Of a DNA stretch of 64,000 nucleotides, positions 44,098-52,577 are shown piece by piece (position 1 is the first letter of the stretch; every line of letters starts with the position of its first letter). The notes below the pieces were generated by a model, which had not been told where the DNA came from, ran no database searches, and worked only from the letters and a program-made list of their open reading frames with translations. Source of the DNA: Lipingzhangella_A rawalii (GTDB lineage Bacteria > Actinomycetota > Actinomycetes > Streptosporangiales > Streptosporangiaceae); the NCBI RefSeq assembly GCF_031628175.1, contig NZ_JAVLVT010000008.1, forward strand, positions 62,001-126,000, given 5' to 3'. The translations under genes were made by a program, and so were the position numbers.

Positions 44098-44876
44098 AGT
44101 GCGTTCCCTATCGACTCGATTAGCTTCGCTGACTCTCGTGTGCTCAGGGCCTCGGCCTGAAGGCTCCCAAATAGAGTGACTAGACCGTTGGCCTGGGGGC
44201 CTGTAGCGACATGGACCCCGCTGATGTACTCCTCATGTCCTACCAACCGGCCATCGGCCAGAGTCATGATCCGGAAGGATGACACCCCCGGATGCGTCAG
44301 GGTGTCCGTGGGCAACACGGATAGCCAGATCACTCTGGCGCTGACGAGTTCTATCAGGTGATCGAGCTGTGCGTGTAGGACTTTAGGTGAGCCTGGGGCT
44401 CGGCGGAGCACGATCTCGTCAACCACGAAGGTCAGGGAGACGGCGCTCACGGCTTCCAGACGTTGCGTGCGCTGTCTGACCAGGTGCTCTATGCGTTCAT
44501 CATTCCAGAGGCGCAGATTCTGCAAGCACTGACGTGCATAGTCCACGGTTTGCAAGAGGCCAGGAACCACCACGTTCTGGTACTCGCGTATCTCGGTCGC
44601 CTGTTGTTCGACCTTTTCGAAGTTGCGCCAGTCCTCGGGTATCTCGCGTTCATCGGTGAGTTCGTCCCAGACGTGGAGTATCGCCCCGCCAGCGGATAGG
44701 GCCTGGTCGATGGCCTGTGCGGTGGTCCGGTTGGGAGCGCGGCGGCCGGTTTCGTAGGCGGCGATTGTGGACTCGCCTACGTGGATGCTGCGAGCGAGGG
44801 CGGGTTGGGACAGGTCGGTGCGATTTCGGTGGAATTTCACCACCTTGGCGAAGCGGGTCCACCGCTCGTCAGCCAT
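44094..44876 (-). CDS. XRE-family regulator with DUF5753 domain
   Basis: 260 residues: helix-turn-helix LSQPALARSIHVGESTIAAY, then a DUF5753 domain (YQNVVVPGLLQTVDYARQCL, FVVDEIVLRR, LIELVSARVIWLSVLP, SFRIMTLADG). Paired by translational overlap with the DUF397 gene downstream. No good ribosome site precedes the ATG, so a leaderless or low-level message is possible. Confidence 0.83.
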   Translation of the reverse strand: MADERWTRFAKVVKFHRNRTDLSQPALARSIHVGESTIAAYETGRRAPNRTTAQAIDQALSAGGAILHVWDELTDEREIPEDWRNFEKVEQQATEIREYQNVVVPGLLQTVDYARQCLQNLRLWNDERIEHLVRQRTQRLEAVSAVSLTFVVDEIVLRRAPGSPKVLHAQLDHLIELVSARVIWLSVLPTDTLTHPGVSSFRIMTLADGRLVGHEEYISGVHVATGPQANGLVTLFGSLQAEALSTRESAKLIESIGNAL

Positions 44877-45027
44877 GTTCTTGCACTTTCTTGCGGGAGA
44901 GGTTCGGATTGGTGCGGGGGTTTGTACAGCTCACTCTCCTGCAAGATCCCTAGCACTGCAACGCCAATCCCAGAATTGTGGAGGGTTGAAGTTGCTTCGG
45001 TTCGGTAGACGCCTGTGAGCTTGGGTT

Positions 45028-45288
45028 TCAGGCAGCATCGGCCAGGTGGGTGGGGTCCTCTCGGGGCTGTTGGGTGTGGCGACGTTCATATTCGGCGGGG
45101 CTGAGCTGGCCGTTGGCCGAGTGGCGTCGGTGCGGGTTATAGAAGCCCTCGATGTAGGAGAACACCTCGCGTTCGGCGTCGGCGCGGGTGGCGAAGCGGG
45201 TGCGGTCGATCAGCTCGGTCTCCAGGGAGGCGAAGAAGCTCTCGGTGACCGCGTTGTCGAAACACGAGCCGGTGCGCCCGTCTGGTGC
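45028..45288 (-). pseudogene. IS3-family transposase, C-terminal remnant
   Basis: About 85 codons with the end of an rve-type integrase core: RTGSCFDNAVTESFFASLET, then IDRTRFATRADAEREVFSYI, YNPHRRHS and LSPAEYERR. The first two catalytic acidic residues and the whole upstream part are missing. The remnant abuts the 3' end of the histidyl-tRNA synthetase gene and marks a past insertion-deletion boundary. Confidence 0.75.
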
Positions 45289-45307
45289 CCCAACGGCAAG
45301 CGGGTGG

Positions 45308-46606
45308 TCAGTCGCGCAGCAGCTCTTCGATGCGTTGGGCTGCGTCGGCGTCGGCCACTCGTTGTTGCTCTCCAGATGTCATGTCGCGCACGGTAACTGC
45401 ACCGGCTGACTGTTCCTCGGTGCCACGGATCACGGCGACACGTGCCTTGTGGGCGTTTGCCCACGTGAGCTGCTTGCCGAGTTTGGTCGAGGATCCCAGG
45501 TAGGTCCCCACCCGCAGGCCGTGGCGGCGAAGCTCGCGGGCCAACCGCAGAAGCTCGCCCCCCGAGTCTTCCAGCACGGTGAGCGCTACATCGAGTCCGT
45601 GGTCGCCCCCCGACTCCGGCTCCTGCACCGCCAGGATGCGCTCGATGCCGACCGATCCGCCGACCGCGGGCACCTCTGGCCCACCGAGCGCAGCGACCAA
45701 TCGGTCGTAGCGGCCTCCGGCTGCGACAGCGCCGGGGTAGCCGGCGGCCTCGACCTCCCAGATGGCGCCCGTGTAGTAGTCCAGCCCGCGCACCATTCGT
45801 GGGGAAAAGGCGATGCGCCCCTCCAGGTCGCCAGTCAGCTCCAGCAACCGGTCGACATCGGCAAGTCCTTGCTTGCCACGCGGGTTGGTTTCCAACTTGG
45901 CGCGAATGAGGTCAGGGCTGTCGGCCACTATATCGGTGACGAGCCGTTCAGCCGTTGTGGCGGATATCCCACGCTCGGTCAGCTCCGTGACAACGGCCTC
46001 GGCGCCCAACTTGTCGAGCTTGTCCAGACTAGCTAGTACCCCGTCACTGAGAAAGGTGTCGACGTTGTAGACCTCCAACAGACCGCGCAGCGCCTCGCGG
46101 CTGTTGACCAGGAAGCGGAAGTCGATCACCCCCAGAGCCTCCAAGCCGTCGGCGACGGCCTGGACTATCTCGGCATCGGCCAAGGGCGAGTGGGAGCCGA
46201 CGGTGTCCACATCGCACTGAACAAATTCGCGAAAGCGGCCCTCCTGGGGGCGATCGGCCCGCCACACGGGGCCGATGGCGTAGCGCTTGAAGGGGAAGGG
46301 CAGCTTGGAGCCGTGGGTGCCAATGACGCGTGCCAGGGGAACTGTGTGGTCGTAGCGCAACGCCAGGTCGGCCTGCCCGCCGGCTTCATGGGCACCGCGC
46401 CGCAGGATCTTGAACAGCAGGTTGGCGGCCTCCTCTCCGTACTTGCCGGTGACAACCTCCAGTCGCTCGAAGGCTGGAGTTTCAAGCGGGTCGAACCCGT
46501 AGCGCTCGAAGATCTCGGAAACGGCGGCGACAGCCGCCTTGCGACGGCGCAGGTCGTCGGCGAGGAAGTCGCGGGTGCCCGAAGGTGCTTGGGCGGCCTG
46601 ACCCAT
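45308..46606 (-). CDS. hisS: Histidyl-tRNA synthetase (extra or specialised copy)
   Basis: A 432-residue class II synthetase with all histidine-specific signatures: APSGTRDF start, motif 2 KRYAIGPVWRADRPQEGRFR, the catalytic arginine in MVRGLDYYTGAIWE, AAGGRYDRLV and the C-terminal anticodon-binding domain (VGTYLGSSTKLGKQLTWANA). It is therefore an active-type HisRS, not a HisZ regulatory paralogue. The ATG at 46606 follows AGGAGG. It is the third gene of a small-peptide/PP-loop cassette. Whether the genome has another hisS is not visible; the setting suggests a specialised copy. Confidence 0.85.
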   Translation of the reverse strand: MGQAAQAPSGTRDFLADDLRRRKAAVAAVSEIFERYGFDPLETPAFERLEVVTGKYGEEAANLLFKILRRGAHEAGGQADLALRYDHTVPLARVIGTHGSKLPFPFKRYAIGPVWRADRPQEGRFREFVQCDVDTVGSHSPLADAEIVQAVADGLEALGVIDFRFLVNSREALRGLLEVYNVDTFLSDGVLASLDKLDKLGAEAVVTELTERGISATTAERLVTDIVADSPDLIRAKLETNPRGKQGLADVDRLLELTGDLEGRIAFSPRMVRGLDYYTGAIWEVEAAGYPGAVAAGGRYDRLVAALGGPEVPAVGGSVGIERILAVQEPESGGDHGLDVALTVLEDSGGELLRLARELRRHGLRVGTYLGSSTKLGKQLTWANAHKARVAVIRGTEEQSAGAVTVRDMTSGEQQRVADADAAQRIEELLRD

Positions 46607-46649
46607 GGATATGGCCTCCTGCATTACGCTGCGTGATTGAGTGACAAGC

Positions 46650-47897
46650 CTACTGGCGGCGGGCGGTGGCCGAGCGCCATTGCGGGAAGTGCTCCAGCAG
46701 TAGTTCGACCAAGTTGGACTGCGCCCGTGTATCGCCGTAGCCGGTGTGCAGCAGCGGCGTCGTACTTACGTGCGACAGTTTCTGCCAACCTCCGGTCTCC
46801 TCCATGAGGGCCTTGATGCCGTTCATCAGCGACAGCGACATTTGTGGGACCAGGGCGTCCAGGCAGTGCGCCAGGTAGTAGATGGATGAGCGTCGCACTG
46901 CGGTGGAGTCGACCCGCTCGGCGTAGTTGCACTCGCTGACTCTGGGATAGCAGGCGTCCAGGAGGCTCTTGGGCACATCCCACACCGGCATTACCACCTC
47001 CACCTCCCCGGTGCGGCGGCGCGGGAACGGCAGCGGCCGGCGACCGTTCATTAGCAGGAACAGTAGCTCGGCCATGACATCCTCGCGCTGGTACCCCACC
47101 AGCAGGTGACCTGCGCCGCGTTGGCGGCATAGCGCGCGCCCTACAAGGTTGACGAAGAACGTACCGAAGAAGTGGGAGGAATCGACGCCGTAGTCCTGCT
47201 CGAACCGCGCCCATAGTGCGCGAGGTGAGCCGGTCATCTCTACCAGAGTGGTTGTGTCCTCGGGATACAGCACGACGTGCTCGAAGCCAACCTCGGCGCA
47301 CAGCGCGCGGGCCCGCTGAGCTGCTGACTCGGGCCATAGCGGCTCCATTACGAGCGTGAAGCACGTGAACTTGGACGGATCCAAATTGTGCTCGCTCGCG
47401 TGGCGGTCCATGCCCTGAACGAGACTGCTGCTGTCGCCGCCTCCGGAGATGCCTGCGACCAGCGGTACGGGGATCTCCTGGTGGGCGAGGAAATTGGCGA
47501 TCTTGGTGAAGACGATCTCGCGCATGTCTGCGTCGTCCACGAGGTGGGCCCGATGCCCGGGGTTCCTGTTGTCATCGGCGTACTGGAAGTCCAGCAGCGC
47601 CGTCGTAGGTTCGTCAGACTGCCACACGTTCTCGATATCCGCGGGGCGCAGCGCGTCAATGTCAGTGTTGCGCATGCACTGGAGTAGGACCGTGCGGTCC
47701 TCGGGAACCTGTCCGAGGGTCAAGGTCATGGGGATGGGCTTCAACGATCCGTCGCCGGGCACCTCGTAAGCCTGAAACAACGACGGTGGGAGACGGTTAG
47801 CCAGCAGGAGCTCCGCCAGCGTCAGATCCGGCACCGGTTTCAGCTGCCGCGCACCGGCGCTGAACAGGAGGGTGACTCTCTTATTCCAGTCGTGCAT
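46650..47897 (-). CDS. PP-loop ATPase (N-type) with beta-grasp-like N-terminus
   Basis: 415 residues. Residues 1-75 (VTLLFSAGARQLKPVPDLTL onward) look like a small beta-grasp fold, like TGS or MoaD domains. The PP-loop signature VAGISGGGDSSSLVQGM is near residue 145 and is followed by a conserved LVGYQREDVMAELLF segment near 270. PP-loop enzymes adenylate a carbonyl or carboxyl group before amide formation or thiolation (TilS, TtcA, AsnB, lasso cyclases). The ATG at 47897 follows GGAG. Located between the peptide gene (43 bases upstream) and hisS. No named subfamily fits. Confidence 0.68.
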   Translation of the reverse strand: MHDWNKRVTLLFSAGARQLKPVPDLTLAELLLANRLPPSLFQAYEVPGDGSLKPIPMTLTLGQVPEDRTVLLQCMRNTDIDALRPADIENVWQSDEPTTALLDFQYADDNRNPGHRAHLVDDADMREIVFTKIANFLAHQEIPVPLVAGISGGGDSSSLVQGMDRHASEHNLDPSKFTCFTLVMEPLWPESAAQRARALCAEVGFEHVVLYPEDTTTLVEMTGSPRALWARFEQDYGVDSSHFFGTFFVNLVGRALCRQRGAGHLLVGYQREDVMAELLFLLMNGRRPLPFPRRRTGEVEVVMPVWDVPKSLLDACYPRVSECNYAERVDSTAVRRSSIYYLAHCLDALVPQMSLSLMNGIKALMEETGGWQKLSHVSTTPLLHTGYGDTRAQSNLVELLLEHFPQWRSATARRQ

Positions 47898-47940
47898 CCC
47901 GGACTCCAATTGCCTGACCCCCGGTGTGTTCGGTCGTGGA

Positions 47941-48108
47941 CTACAGGTGGGCGGTGAGCGCTGGAACGGCGAGGATCTCTTCGATGCGCTCGTCGGTCAT
48001 GCGGTCGATACCGCCCTCCGGCAGGGCCCGGGTAATGATCTCGGTCATCTGGGCCGTAGTGGCTGACGGTGCTGAGGGTGTCGCGATGGCAGTGAGCTGA
48101 TGGTTCAC
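47941..48108 (-). CDS. 55-residue peptide, candidate RiPP precursor or peptide scaffold
   Basis: GTG start with a near-perfect AAGGAG six bases upstream. The product starts VNHQLTAIATPSAPSATTAQ, has a central ALPEGGIDRM and an acidic helix (TDERIEEILAVP), and ends ALTAHL. It has no cysteine. Its size, Ala/Thr/Ser-rich leader and location directly before an ATP-dependent ligase-like gene match the arrangement of RiPP precursors. The unusual partner is an intact histidyl-tRNA synthetase. Confidence 0.6.
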   Translation of the reverse strand: MNHQLTAIATPSAPSATTAQMTEIITRALPEGGIDRMTDERIEEILAVPALTAHL

Positions 48109-48234
48109 ACGATCTCCTTCGGGTTTCAGGGGCGACAATCGCGACTCGATCGGCGGCGAATGTGCCGCCAACGACTGTGCGACAAACGTAGTCAGGCGCT
48201 TATGACAACCTCAATGGAGTTGCACGAAGTTGCG

Positions 48235-49089
48235 CTATGGTCCACTGACTTCTGCGATCGCCGACGTGATCAAATTGCGCGCGTGCTCCCCGTAGACCGC
48301 GAGTTTGTGTAGTTCGTCGAAGGCTCTGAGGTAGGTGGCGACCTCTGTAGGGGCGCGGAGCGTCACGTCAGTCGTCAGTAACTCGACCTGTACTAGCCGG
48401 TCATCGAAGATGTAGCAGGCCTCCAGCGGCCACATTGGCCGCGACGCTGAGAAGGGGATGATCCCCAGCGAGACTGCGGGAAGCGACATGATCGACAGCA
48501 GGTGGCCTAACTGGCCCGTCATCGCTTCGGTATCGCCGATGCGGTAGCGCAGCACCGACTCCTCGACGATCAGTGCGAAGCGGCGATGGCTGTCGTGGAT
48601 GATCTGGGAGCGCCGGGTGCGGGCGGCCACCGCCGCTGAGACGTCGTTGGGAATCTTCCGGAACTCGGTGATGGACGACAGCAACGCCGTTGCATAGGCA
48701 GGTGTCTGGACGAAGCCAGGCACGATGTCCGGAGAGTACACACGGAAGTGCGTGGTATCGCGATAGCGCTCCAGGTAGGAATCCTGTAGCCGTCGCAGGC
48801 CGGTGCGCTGCTTGCGTTGCCATTCCACGAACATCGACTCGGCGTGGCGCGAGGAGGCGATGAGATCCTCGGTGTGGCGCTCAGCTCCGCAGGCGGCGCA
48901 CCAGGCCCTGATATCGGCGTCAGAGGGGGGCGTACGCGCATTCTCGATTCGGGAGCATTTGGCCTTGTGCCAGCCGCAGCGTTGCGCTAACTCGACGCCG
49001 CTGAGTCCTGCCTCCAGGCGCAGTTCGCGGAGTCGTGCGGCGACAGCGGCACGGGCGGCCTGCGCGCTGGAAGACGAGGACGTTGGCAT
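48235..49089 (-). CDS. XRE-family regulator with DUF5753 domain
   Basis: 284 residues: helix-turn-helix region LRLEAGLSGVELAQRCGWHK, then a DUF5753 domain (SPDIVPGFVQTPAYATALLS, IVEESVLRYR, LGIIPFSASRPM). This is the variant that pairs with DUF6879 rather than DUF397; the adjacent upstream gene is of that family. ATG 49089 starts the conserved protein; upstream frame continues to 49173 without features. Confidence 0.83.
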   Translation of the reverse strand: MPTSSSSSAQAARAAVAARLRELRLEAGLSGVELAQRCGWHKAKCSRIENARTPPSDADIRAWCAACGAERHTEDLIASSRHAESMFVEWQRKQRTGLRRLQDSYLERYRDTTHFRVYSPDIVPGFVQTPAYATALLSSITEFRKIPNDVSAAVAARTRRSQIIHDSHRRFALIVEESVLRYRIGDTEAMTGQLGHLLSIMSLPAVSLGIIPFSASRPMWPLEACYIFDDRLVQVELLTTDVTLRAPTEVATYLRAFDELHKLAVYGEHARNLITSAIAEVSGP

Positions 49090-49106
49090 CGTGGGTGGCG
49101 GTGTGG

Positions 49107-49637
49107 CTAGGAGGGGGTGTAGTCGCTGTGGGGGGTGGCTCGGTCCCACACCTGGGTGAAGGCCGAGTCGCACAGGCGCGCGAGGTCGACATCCTCGCTC
49201 ACTTCCTGGTCGAGGAGGACGCCGTCACCGCTGAAGTGGTAGATGCGTACCCTGCGGCCGTCGAAGAGCCAGATGTCGTTGCCGGGTAGGGCGATGTCGG
49301 TGGCCTGGCGACGGGGGAGCCAGCGCACCTGCTCGCCGGCGCGGATGTTGGCCTCGGTGATGTAGTGCTCGTAGCGGATGTAGTCGCTGACGGGTTCAGA
49401 GATCACGCGGGCGCGGCGTACGGTCACGCCGCGGGCCACAGCCTCGGAGACGGCCTGGTAGTAGGGGTGCCACCAGGAGTCGCGGTCGTCCCAGTCGGTG
49501 CGGTGTCCGCGTTTCCAGGCCTCGAAGTCCTCGGCCTCGTCGGCCACTGCGTAGATGTCGCGCATCTCCAGGTGCAGGGCCGAGGTATTGCAGTTGGCCA
49601 GCATGTCAAGGAACGTCGGCACGCTCGGCGGCATCAC
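49107..49637 (-). CDS. DUF6879 family protein
   Basis: 176 residues with the DUF6879 pattern: LHLEMRDIYAVADEAEDFEAW near the start, WWHPYYQAVSEAVARGVTVR, RVISEPVSDYIRYEH and VRWLPRRQA, then a C-terminal IWLFDGRRVRIYHFSG. Proteins of this family sit beside XRE/DUF5753 regulators in actinomycetes and are thought to modulate them. Overlaps the next upstream gene by 32 bases. Confidence 0.82.
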   Translation of the reverse strand: MMPPSVPTFLDMLANCNTSALHLEMRDIYAVADEAEDFEAWKRGHRTDWDDRDSWWHPYYQAVSEAVARGVTVRRARVISEPVSDYIRYEHYITEANIRAGEQVRWLPRRQATDIALPGNDIWLFDGRRVRIYHFSGDGVLLDQEVSEDVDLARLCDSAFTQVWDRATPHSDYTPS

Positions 49638-49848
49638 ATGCCTCCCTCATTGTCGCGACCATCCGGGCCGGCATCCGCACAACCGTCTCATGATCGGGGA
49701 TCGGACCGGCCTCCAGGCAACCGGACCGGGTCGGACTGTCAGCGATCCAGCCCTGGACCACCAGATCCCCATTGGTGGGGTCAACGAAGACCGTCGGTGA
49801 CCCGTCCTTGCCAGACTCCGGGTCCTTGCCGATGAATTGCAGCTCCAT
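49606..49848 (-). CDS. Small hypothetical protein of the DUF6879 locus
   Basis: 80 residues with a two-stranded beta start (MELQFIGKDPESGKDGSPTV), GDLVVQGWIADS and a helical end (RMPARMVATMREACDAAERA). GGAGGATCTC precedes the ATG. This protein type is common as the first gene of the DUF6879/XRE trio; the trio is probably one operon reading 49848 to 48235. Confidence 0.7.
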   Translation of the reverse strand: MELQFIGKDPESGKDGSPTVFVDPTNGDLVVQGWIADSPTRSGCLEAGPIPDHETVVRMPARMVATMREACDAAERADVP

Positions 49849-50460
49849 GAGATCCTCCTGGGGAATGTTGCATGGGTTGCACGACTACGAACTTCGCATC
49901 GTCAGCAGTTCGCGTCAATACACGGAATTTCGTTCTCTTTCCGGAGTCTGTGATAGCCGAGATCCAGAGCTTTAGGGCACGTTGATCGGCGTGGCAGGTA
50001 GGCACGATGACGCGATACGGCACATGCGTGGTGAGAAGGGAATCGTGTTGCTTGGGTGGGGACCCGCGCCTTGGAAGCCGAGGGCATCGGCATCCCGAGC
50101 GGGTGGTGATGTCGTCGCTCTTGGCGCTGGTCGGGCACTACCGGCGGCAGGGCTGAACTCTGCATGCTGGATTTCTCGGCCCGGTCCGAGTAGTTGTTCA
50201 TACCGGCCCGCCGTGCCTTCATGCCCTCGGCGTCGGAGAGGCGCCAAGGGGGCCCACAGCCCAGCGCCATAGGCGCCACGCGTACCCTGTCGGTTGGCCG
50301 TACCCGCCACCGGGGGCGCCTCTGTCCGGACTACCAAACTCGCGGCCGACCAGTTCGTCTGAGACCGCTACAGCCGCATCAGTGGTAATCAGCCGCGAGT
50401 TCATCGGGGTGGGCGGCTGGAGTGGGGCGGGGTAGGGTTGTTGCGGGTATCAGAGTGCAG
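49849..50460. other. Gene-free gap upstream of the DUF6879 trio
   Basis: About 610 bases. Several reverse-strand frames are open, but none has a ribosome site, a recognisable domain or consistent codon use. It probably contains the promoter of the trio at its left end. Confidence 0.3.
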
Positions 50461-50488
50461 GAGCCCCCAGCGGGTGTGCTGGGGGCTC
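50461..50488 (-). terminator. Hairpin after the DUF397 gene at 50505
   Basis: Perfect 11-bp stem, GAGCCCCCAGC (50461-50471) and GCTGGGGGCTC (50478-50488), loop GGGTGT. Confidence 0.65.
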
Positions 50489-50504
50489 TTCGCTTGGGGC
50501 CTGG

Positions 50505-50696
50505 TTACAGGCTGTCGGTCTTCATCGCCTGGATGAATGCCGCCCATTCCGAGCTGGTGAACGCCAAGTGGCCGTGGTTGGGGTGCTGGGAGTCACGGAC
50601 TGCCGACACGCCTGGTTGATCGGCGACTTCGACGCAGTTGTTCGGGGCGCTGTAGCTGGACTTGCGCCACAGGTTGGTGGGTATCGAGTGCGTCAT
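50505..50696 (-). CDS. DUF397 small protein
   Basis: About 63 residues, LWRKSSYSAPNNCVEVAD, AVRDSQHPNHGHLAFTS and WAAFIQAMK. Diverged from the copies at 28751 and 43915 (its AVRDSQHP element replaces DLRDTQHR). GGAAGTG lies upstream of ATG 50696; GTG 50708 is an alternative start. Downstream partner of the XRE gene at 50712. Confidence 0.85.
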   Translation of the reverse strand: MTHSIPTNLWRKSSYSAPNNCVEVADQPGVSAVRDSQHPNHGHLAFTSSEWAAFIQAMKTDSL

Positions 50697-50711
50697 CGTG
50701 GGTGTCACTTC

Positions 50712-51557
50712 CTACTCAAGCTCGCGTAGCCGTGAGATCGTCTCACGGGCGCTCAGTGCGAACCCCTGCAGGTGGTCGAACGCACGGGCGTACTGTTCGA
50801 CCTCGCTTGCGCGTTCTACGTACAGGCCATCGGTGAGGGTCTCGGCGTAGACGACTGTGGGGGCGGATTCGAACTGCATCTTGGCGAATGCCCCGGTCAC
50901 TCCGGGGTGGAGGCCGGCGTCCATGGGTATCAGCTGCAGGGTGACCGTTTCCGGGTGGCCGGCTACGTCTATGAGGCGCGCGATCTGTCCGCGCAGCAGC
51001 TGCGGCCAGCGTCGCAGGCGGAGCAGTGTGGTTTCTTCCATGATTGCCCAAACCACGGGGGCGTCGTCGTTGGTCAGGATCTCCTGGCGTCGTTTGCGTG
51101 CTTCGACGTAGCGGTCCACTTCGCTGGGGGACTTGAGGATGGCCTTGGCGATTTCGGCCGCGTAGTCGTCTGTCTGGAGGAGCCCGGGGACGATCATCGG
51201 TTCGTACGTGTCGATGCGGACCGCTTCGGCTTCGAGTTCGACGTAGGCCCCGGTGAACACGTCGTCATAGCGGGTCCACCAGCCGGTTTCTTTTGACTGG
51301 CGAGCCAGCTCCAGTACGGCTGCGCGTTGCTGTTCGGCTTCCACGCCATAGAGGTCCAGTAGCGCGTTGATCTCCAGGATGGCGGGCTTCTTCCGTCGCC
51401 CCGTTTCGATGTGGCTGATCTTCCCCCGGGACGTTTCGAGCGCCTCGGCCACGCCCTCAAGCGTGTAGCCGGCTGCCATGCGCAGTCGCCGCAGCTCGGT
51501 CGAGAGCTGTCGCCGCCTGACGGTTGGGCTCGTGGGCATCAGATCGTCCTCCGGCAT
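50712..51557 (-). CDS. XRE-family regulator with DUF5753 domain
   Basis: 281 residues: helix-turn-helix AGYTLEGVAEALETSRGKIS with the next GRRKKPAILE, followed by DUF5753 (YEPMIVPGLLQTDDYAAEIA, MEETTLLRLR, LIPMDAGLHPGVTGAF, VVYAETLTDGLYVER). GGGAGGTG precedes ATG 51557. Pairs with the DUF397 gene downstream and is divergent from the ATPase operon at 51985, as in AbaA/WhiJ-like loci. Confidence 0.85.
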   Translation of the reverse strand: MPEDDLMPTSPTVRRRQLSTELRRLRMAAGYTLEGVAEALETSRGKISHIETGRRKKPAILEINALLDLYGVEAEQQRAAVLELARQSKETGWWTRYDDVFTGAYVELEAEAVRIDTYEPMIVPGLLQTDDYAAEIAKAILKSPSEVDRYVEARKRRQEILTNDDAPVVWAIMEETTLLRLRRWPQLLRGQIARLIDVAGHPETVTLQLIPMDAGLHPGVTGAFAKMQFESAPTVVYAETLTDGLYVERASEVEQYARAFDHLQGFALSARETISRLRELE

Positions 51558-51631
51558 CTTGGCACCTCCCAATCGTATCGATCACACCGTGACCTGCGCG
51601 TACTGCACTTTACTGTGTGGACAGTTCCAAT

Positions 51632-51657
51632 GTAACGCTTGAAAATGTAAACGTTAC
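51632..51657. promoter_or_regulatory. Inverted repeats in the XRE/ATPase intergenic region
   Basis: GTAACG (51632-51637) and CGTTAC (51652-51657) form an inverted repeat; within it GTAA-ACG-TTAC (51647-51657) is itself a perfect palindrome, and another GTTAC follows at about 51672. This is a plausible operator of the neighbouring XRE protein. Confidence 0.4.
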
Positions 51658-51984
51658 GATCCATCATGGCGTTACTGATACCCGAGGCCGCCTACCCAGC
51701 GGCTGTCTCCCCGAGGAGGGGTTCGTATGCGTTGTCTGCGGCGTGTGCTGCTTGCGTTGTTGTGTGTGTTGGCGGCGCCGGATCCGGGGTCGCGCCGGGG
51801 CGTGGCCCCGGATCCGGCGCCGGTGGGGTCTGGCCCTGATGGGGGTGGTTCACGCCGGTGGGTGCGGCGTCGGGGACGAGGGACACGGGTGCGGCCCTAC
51901 GTTCGAGTGCACGAAGAGAGGTCGCTACGAACGGAGGAGCCGAGTGGGCGTGACAGCGTCTCCGAGTCTCAGCGTTCTCCGGTG

Positions 51985-52281
51985 ATGGTGTGGCAGTGTC
52001 CGGCGGCGGAGTGTTTGTGGGCGTCGGTGAATCCGACCGAGCATCCGTGTCCGTTCCCGATGGCGTGTGTTTCCGCGGTGGACAGCAGGCCGGGCCCGTG
52101 GCCCGGGTCCACGGTGGGGCCGTCGGTGACCCGGGCGCGGGCACATGTACCGCCGACTGACGTGCTGGAACAGGTGCTCGCAGGCCTGGAAGGGCTGGAG
52201 GTCGGGCGGGGGCAGCAGCAACCAGTGTCAGTGCCCTGCGGGGATGTGACTCGGGAACCGGTGGGGGTGGTGACCCCATGA
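51985..52281 (+). CDS. Small hypothetical protein of the AbaA-like operon
   Basis: 98 residues from ATG 51985 with a paired-cysteine start (MVWQCPAAECLWASVNPTEH, then CPFPMACVSA), perhaps a zinc knuckle. Upstream, GGAGGAG followed by a GTG at about 51952 gives an 11-codon frame whose TGA overlaps this ATG, which could couple translation. The open frame extends back to 51727. The next gene overlaps its stop by four bases. Confidence 0.5.
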   Translation: MVWQCPAAECLWASVNPTEHPCPFPMACVSAVDSRPGPWPGSTVGPSVTRARAHVPPTDVLEQVLAGLEGLEVGRGQQQPVSVPCGDVTREPVGVVTP

Positions 52282-52577
52282 CCGGCCACCAGGAATCCGC
52301 GCAGGCCCGGGGGCTGGGGTTGGCGGAGACCCACCGGCTGCACCGGGCGATCCAGGCTCTGGACCAGGCCGCGGGCGATCTCGCGCGGGTGTCTGCCAGT
52401 GGCGCCGCCCGTGAGCTGTGGGATGCCGGCGGGTTGTCCTGGCTGGGGTCGTTGTTGGAGCCGGGAGCGGCCCATGCCGACCAGCTGGCCGAACAACTCC
52501 GTGCCGCGGCTTCGGGCACCGGGATCGTGCTGCCCACGCAGGCACAGCCCATGGGCGGGGGTGGGGACCATGTGTGA
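52278..52577 (+). CDS. Hypothetical helical protein
   Basis: 99 residues, predominantly helical (LAETHRLHRAIQALDQAAGD, HADQLAEQLRAAASG). Overlaps the upstream stop (ATGA) and the downstream ATPase start. No family recognised; it belongs to the three-gene operon headed at 51985. Confidence 0.55.
   Translation: MTGHQESAQARGLGLAETHRLHRAIQALDQAAGDLARVSASGAARELWDAGGLSWLGSLLEPGAAHADQLAEQLRAAASGTGIVLPTQAQPMGGGGDHV

Noticed and set aside
45308..46606. HisRS gene as the HisZ regulatory paralogue
   Set aside because: All histidine-binding motifs, the catalytic arginine region and the anticodon-binding domain are present.
46650..47897. Reading the PP-loop gene as tRNA lysidine synthetase (tilS) or ttcA
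   Set aside because: The SGGGDS loop is shared by the superfamily, but the beta-grasp-like N-terminus and the later segments do not match either family, and ttcA cysteine pairs are absent.
49781..50337. Several overlapping reverse-strand frames in the gap before the DUF397 gene
   Set aside because: None has a ribosome site or recognisable domain; three frames overlap each other.
51617..51985. Forward frame with many cysteines upstream of the AbaA-like operon
   Set aside because: Starts inside the palindromic promoter region, lacks a ribosome site and is probably non-coding; only its last 11 codons, from a GTG with GGAGGAG, may be translated.
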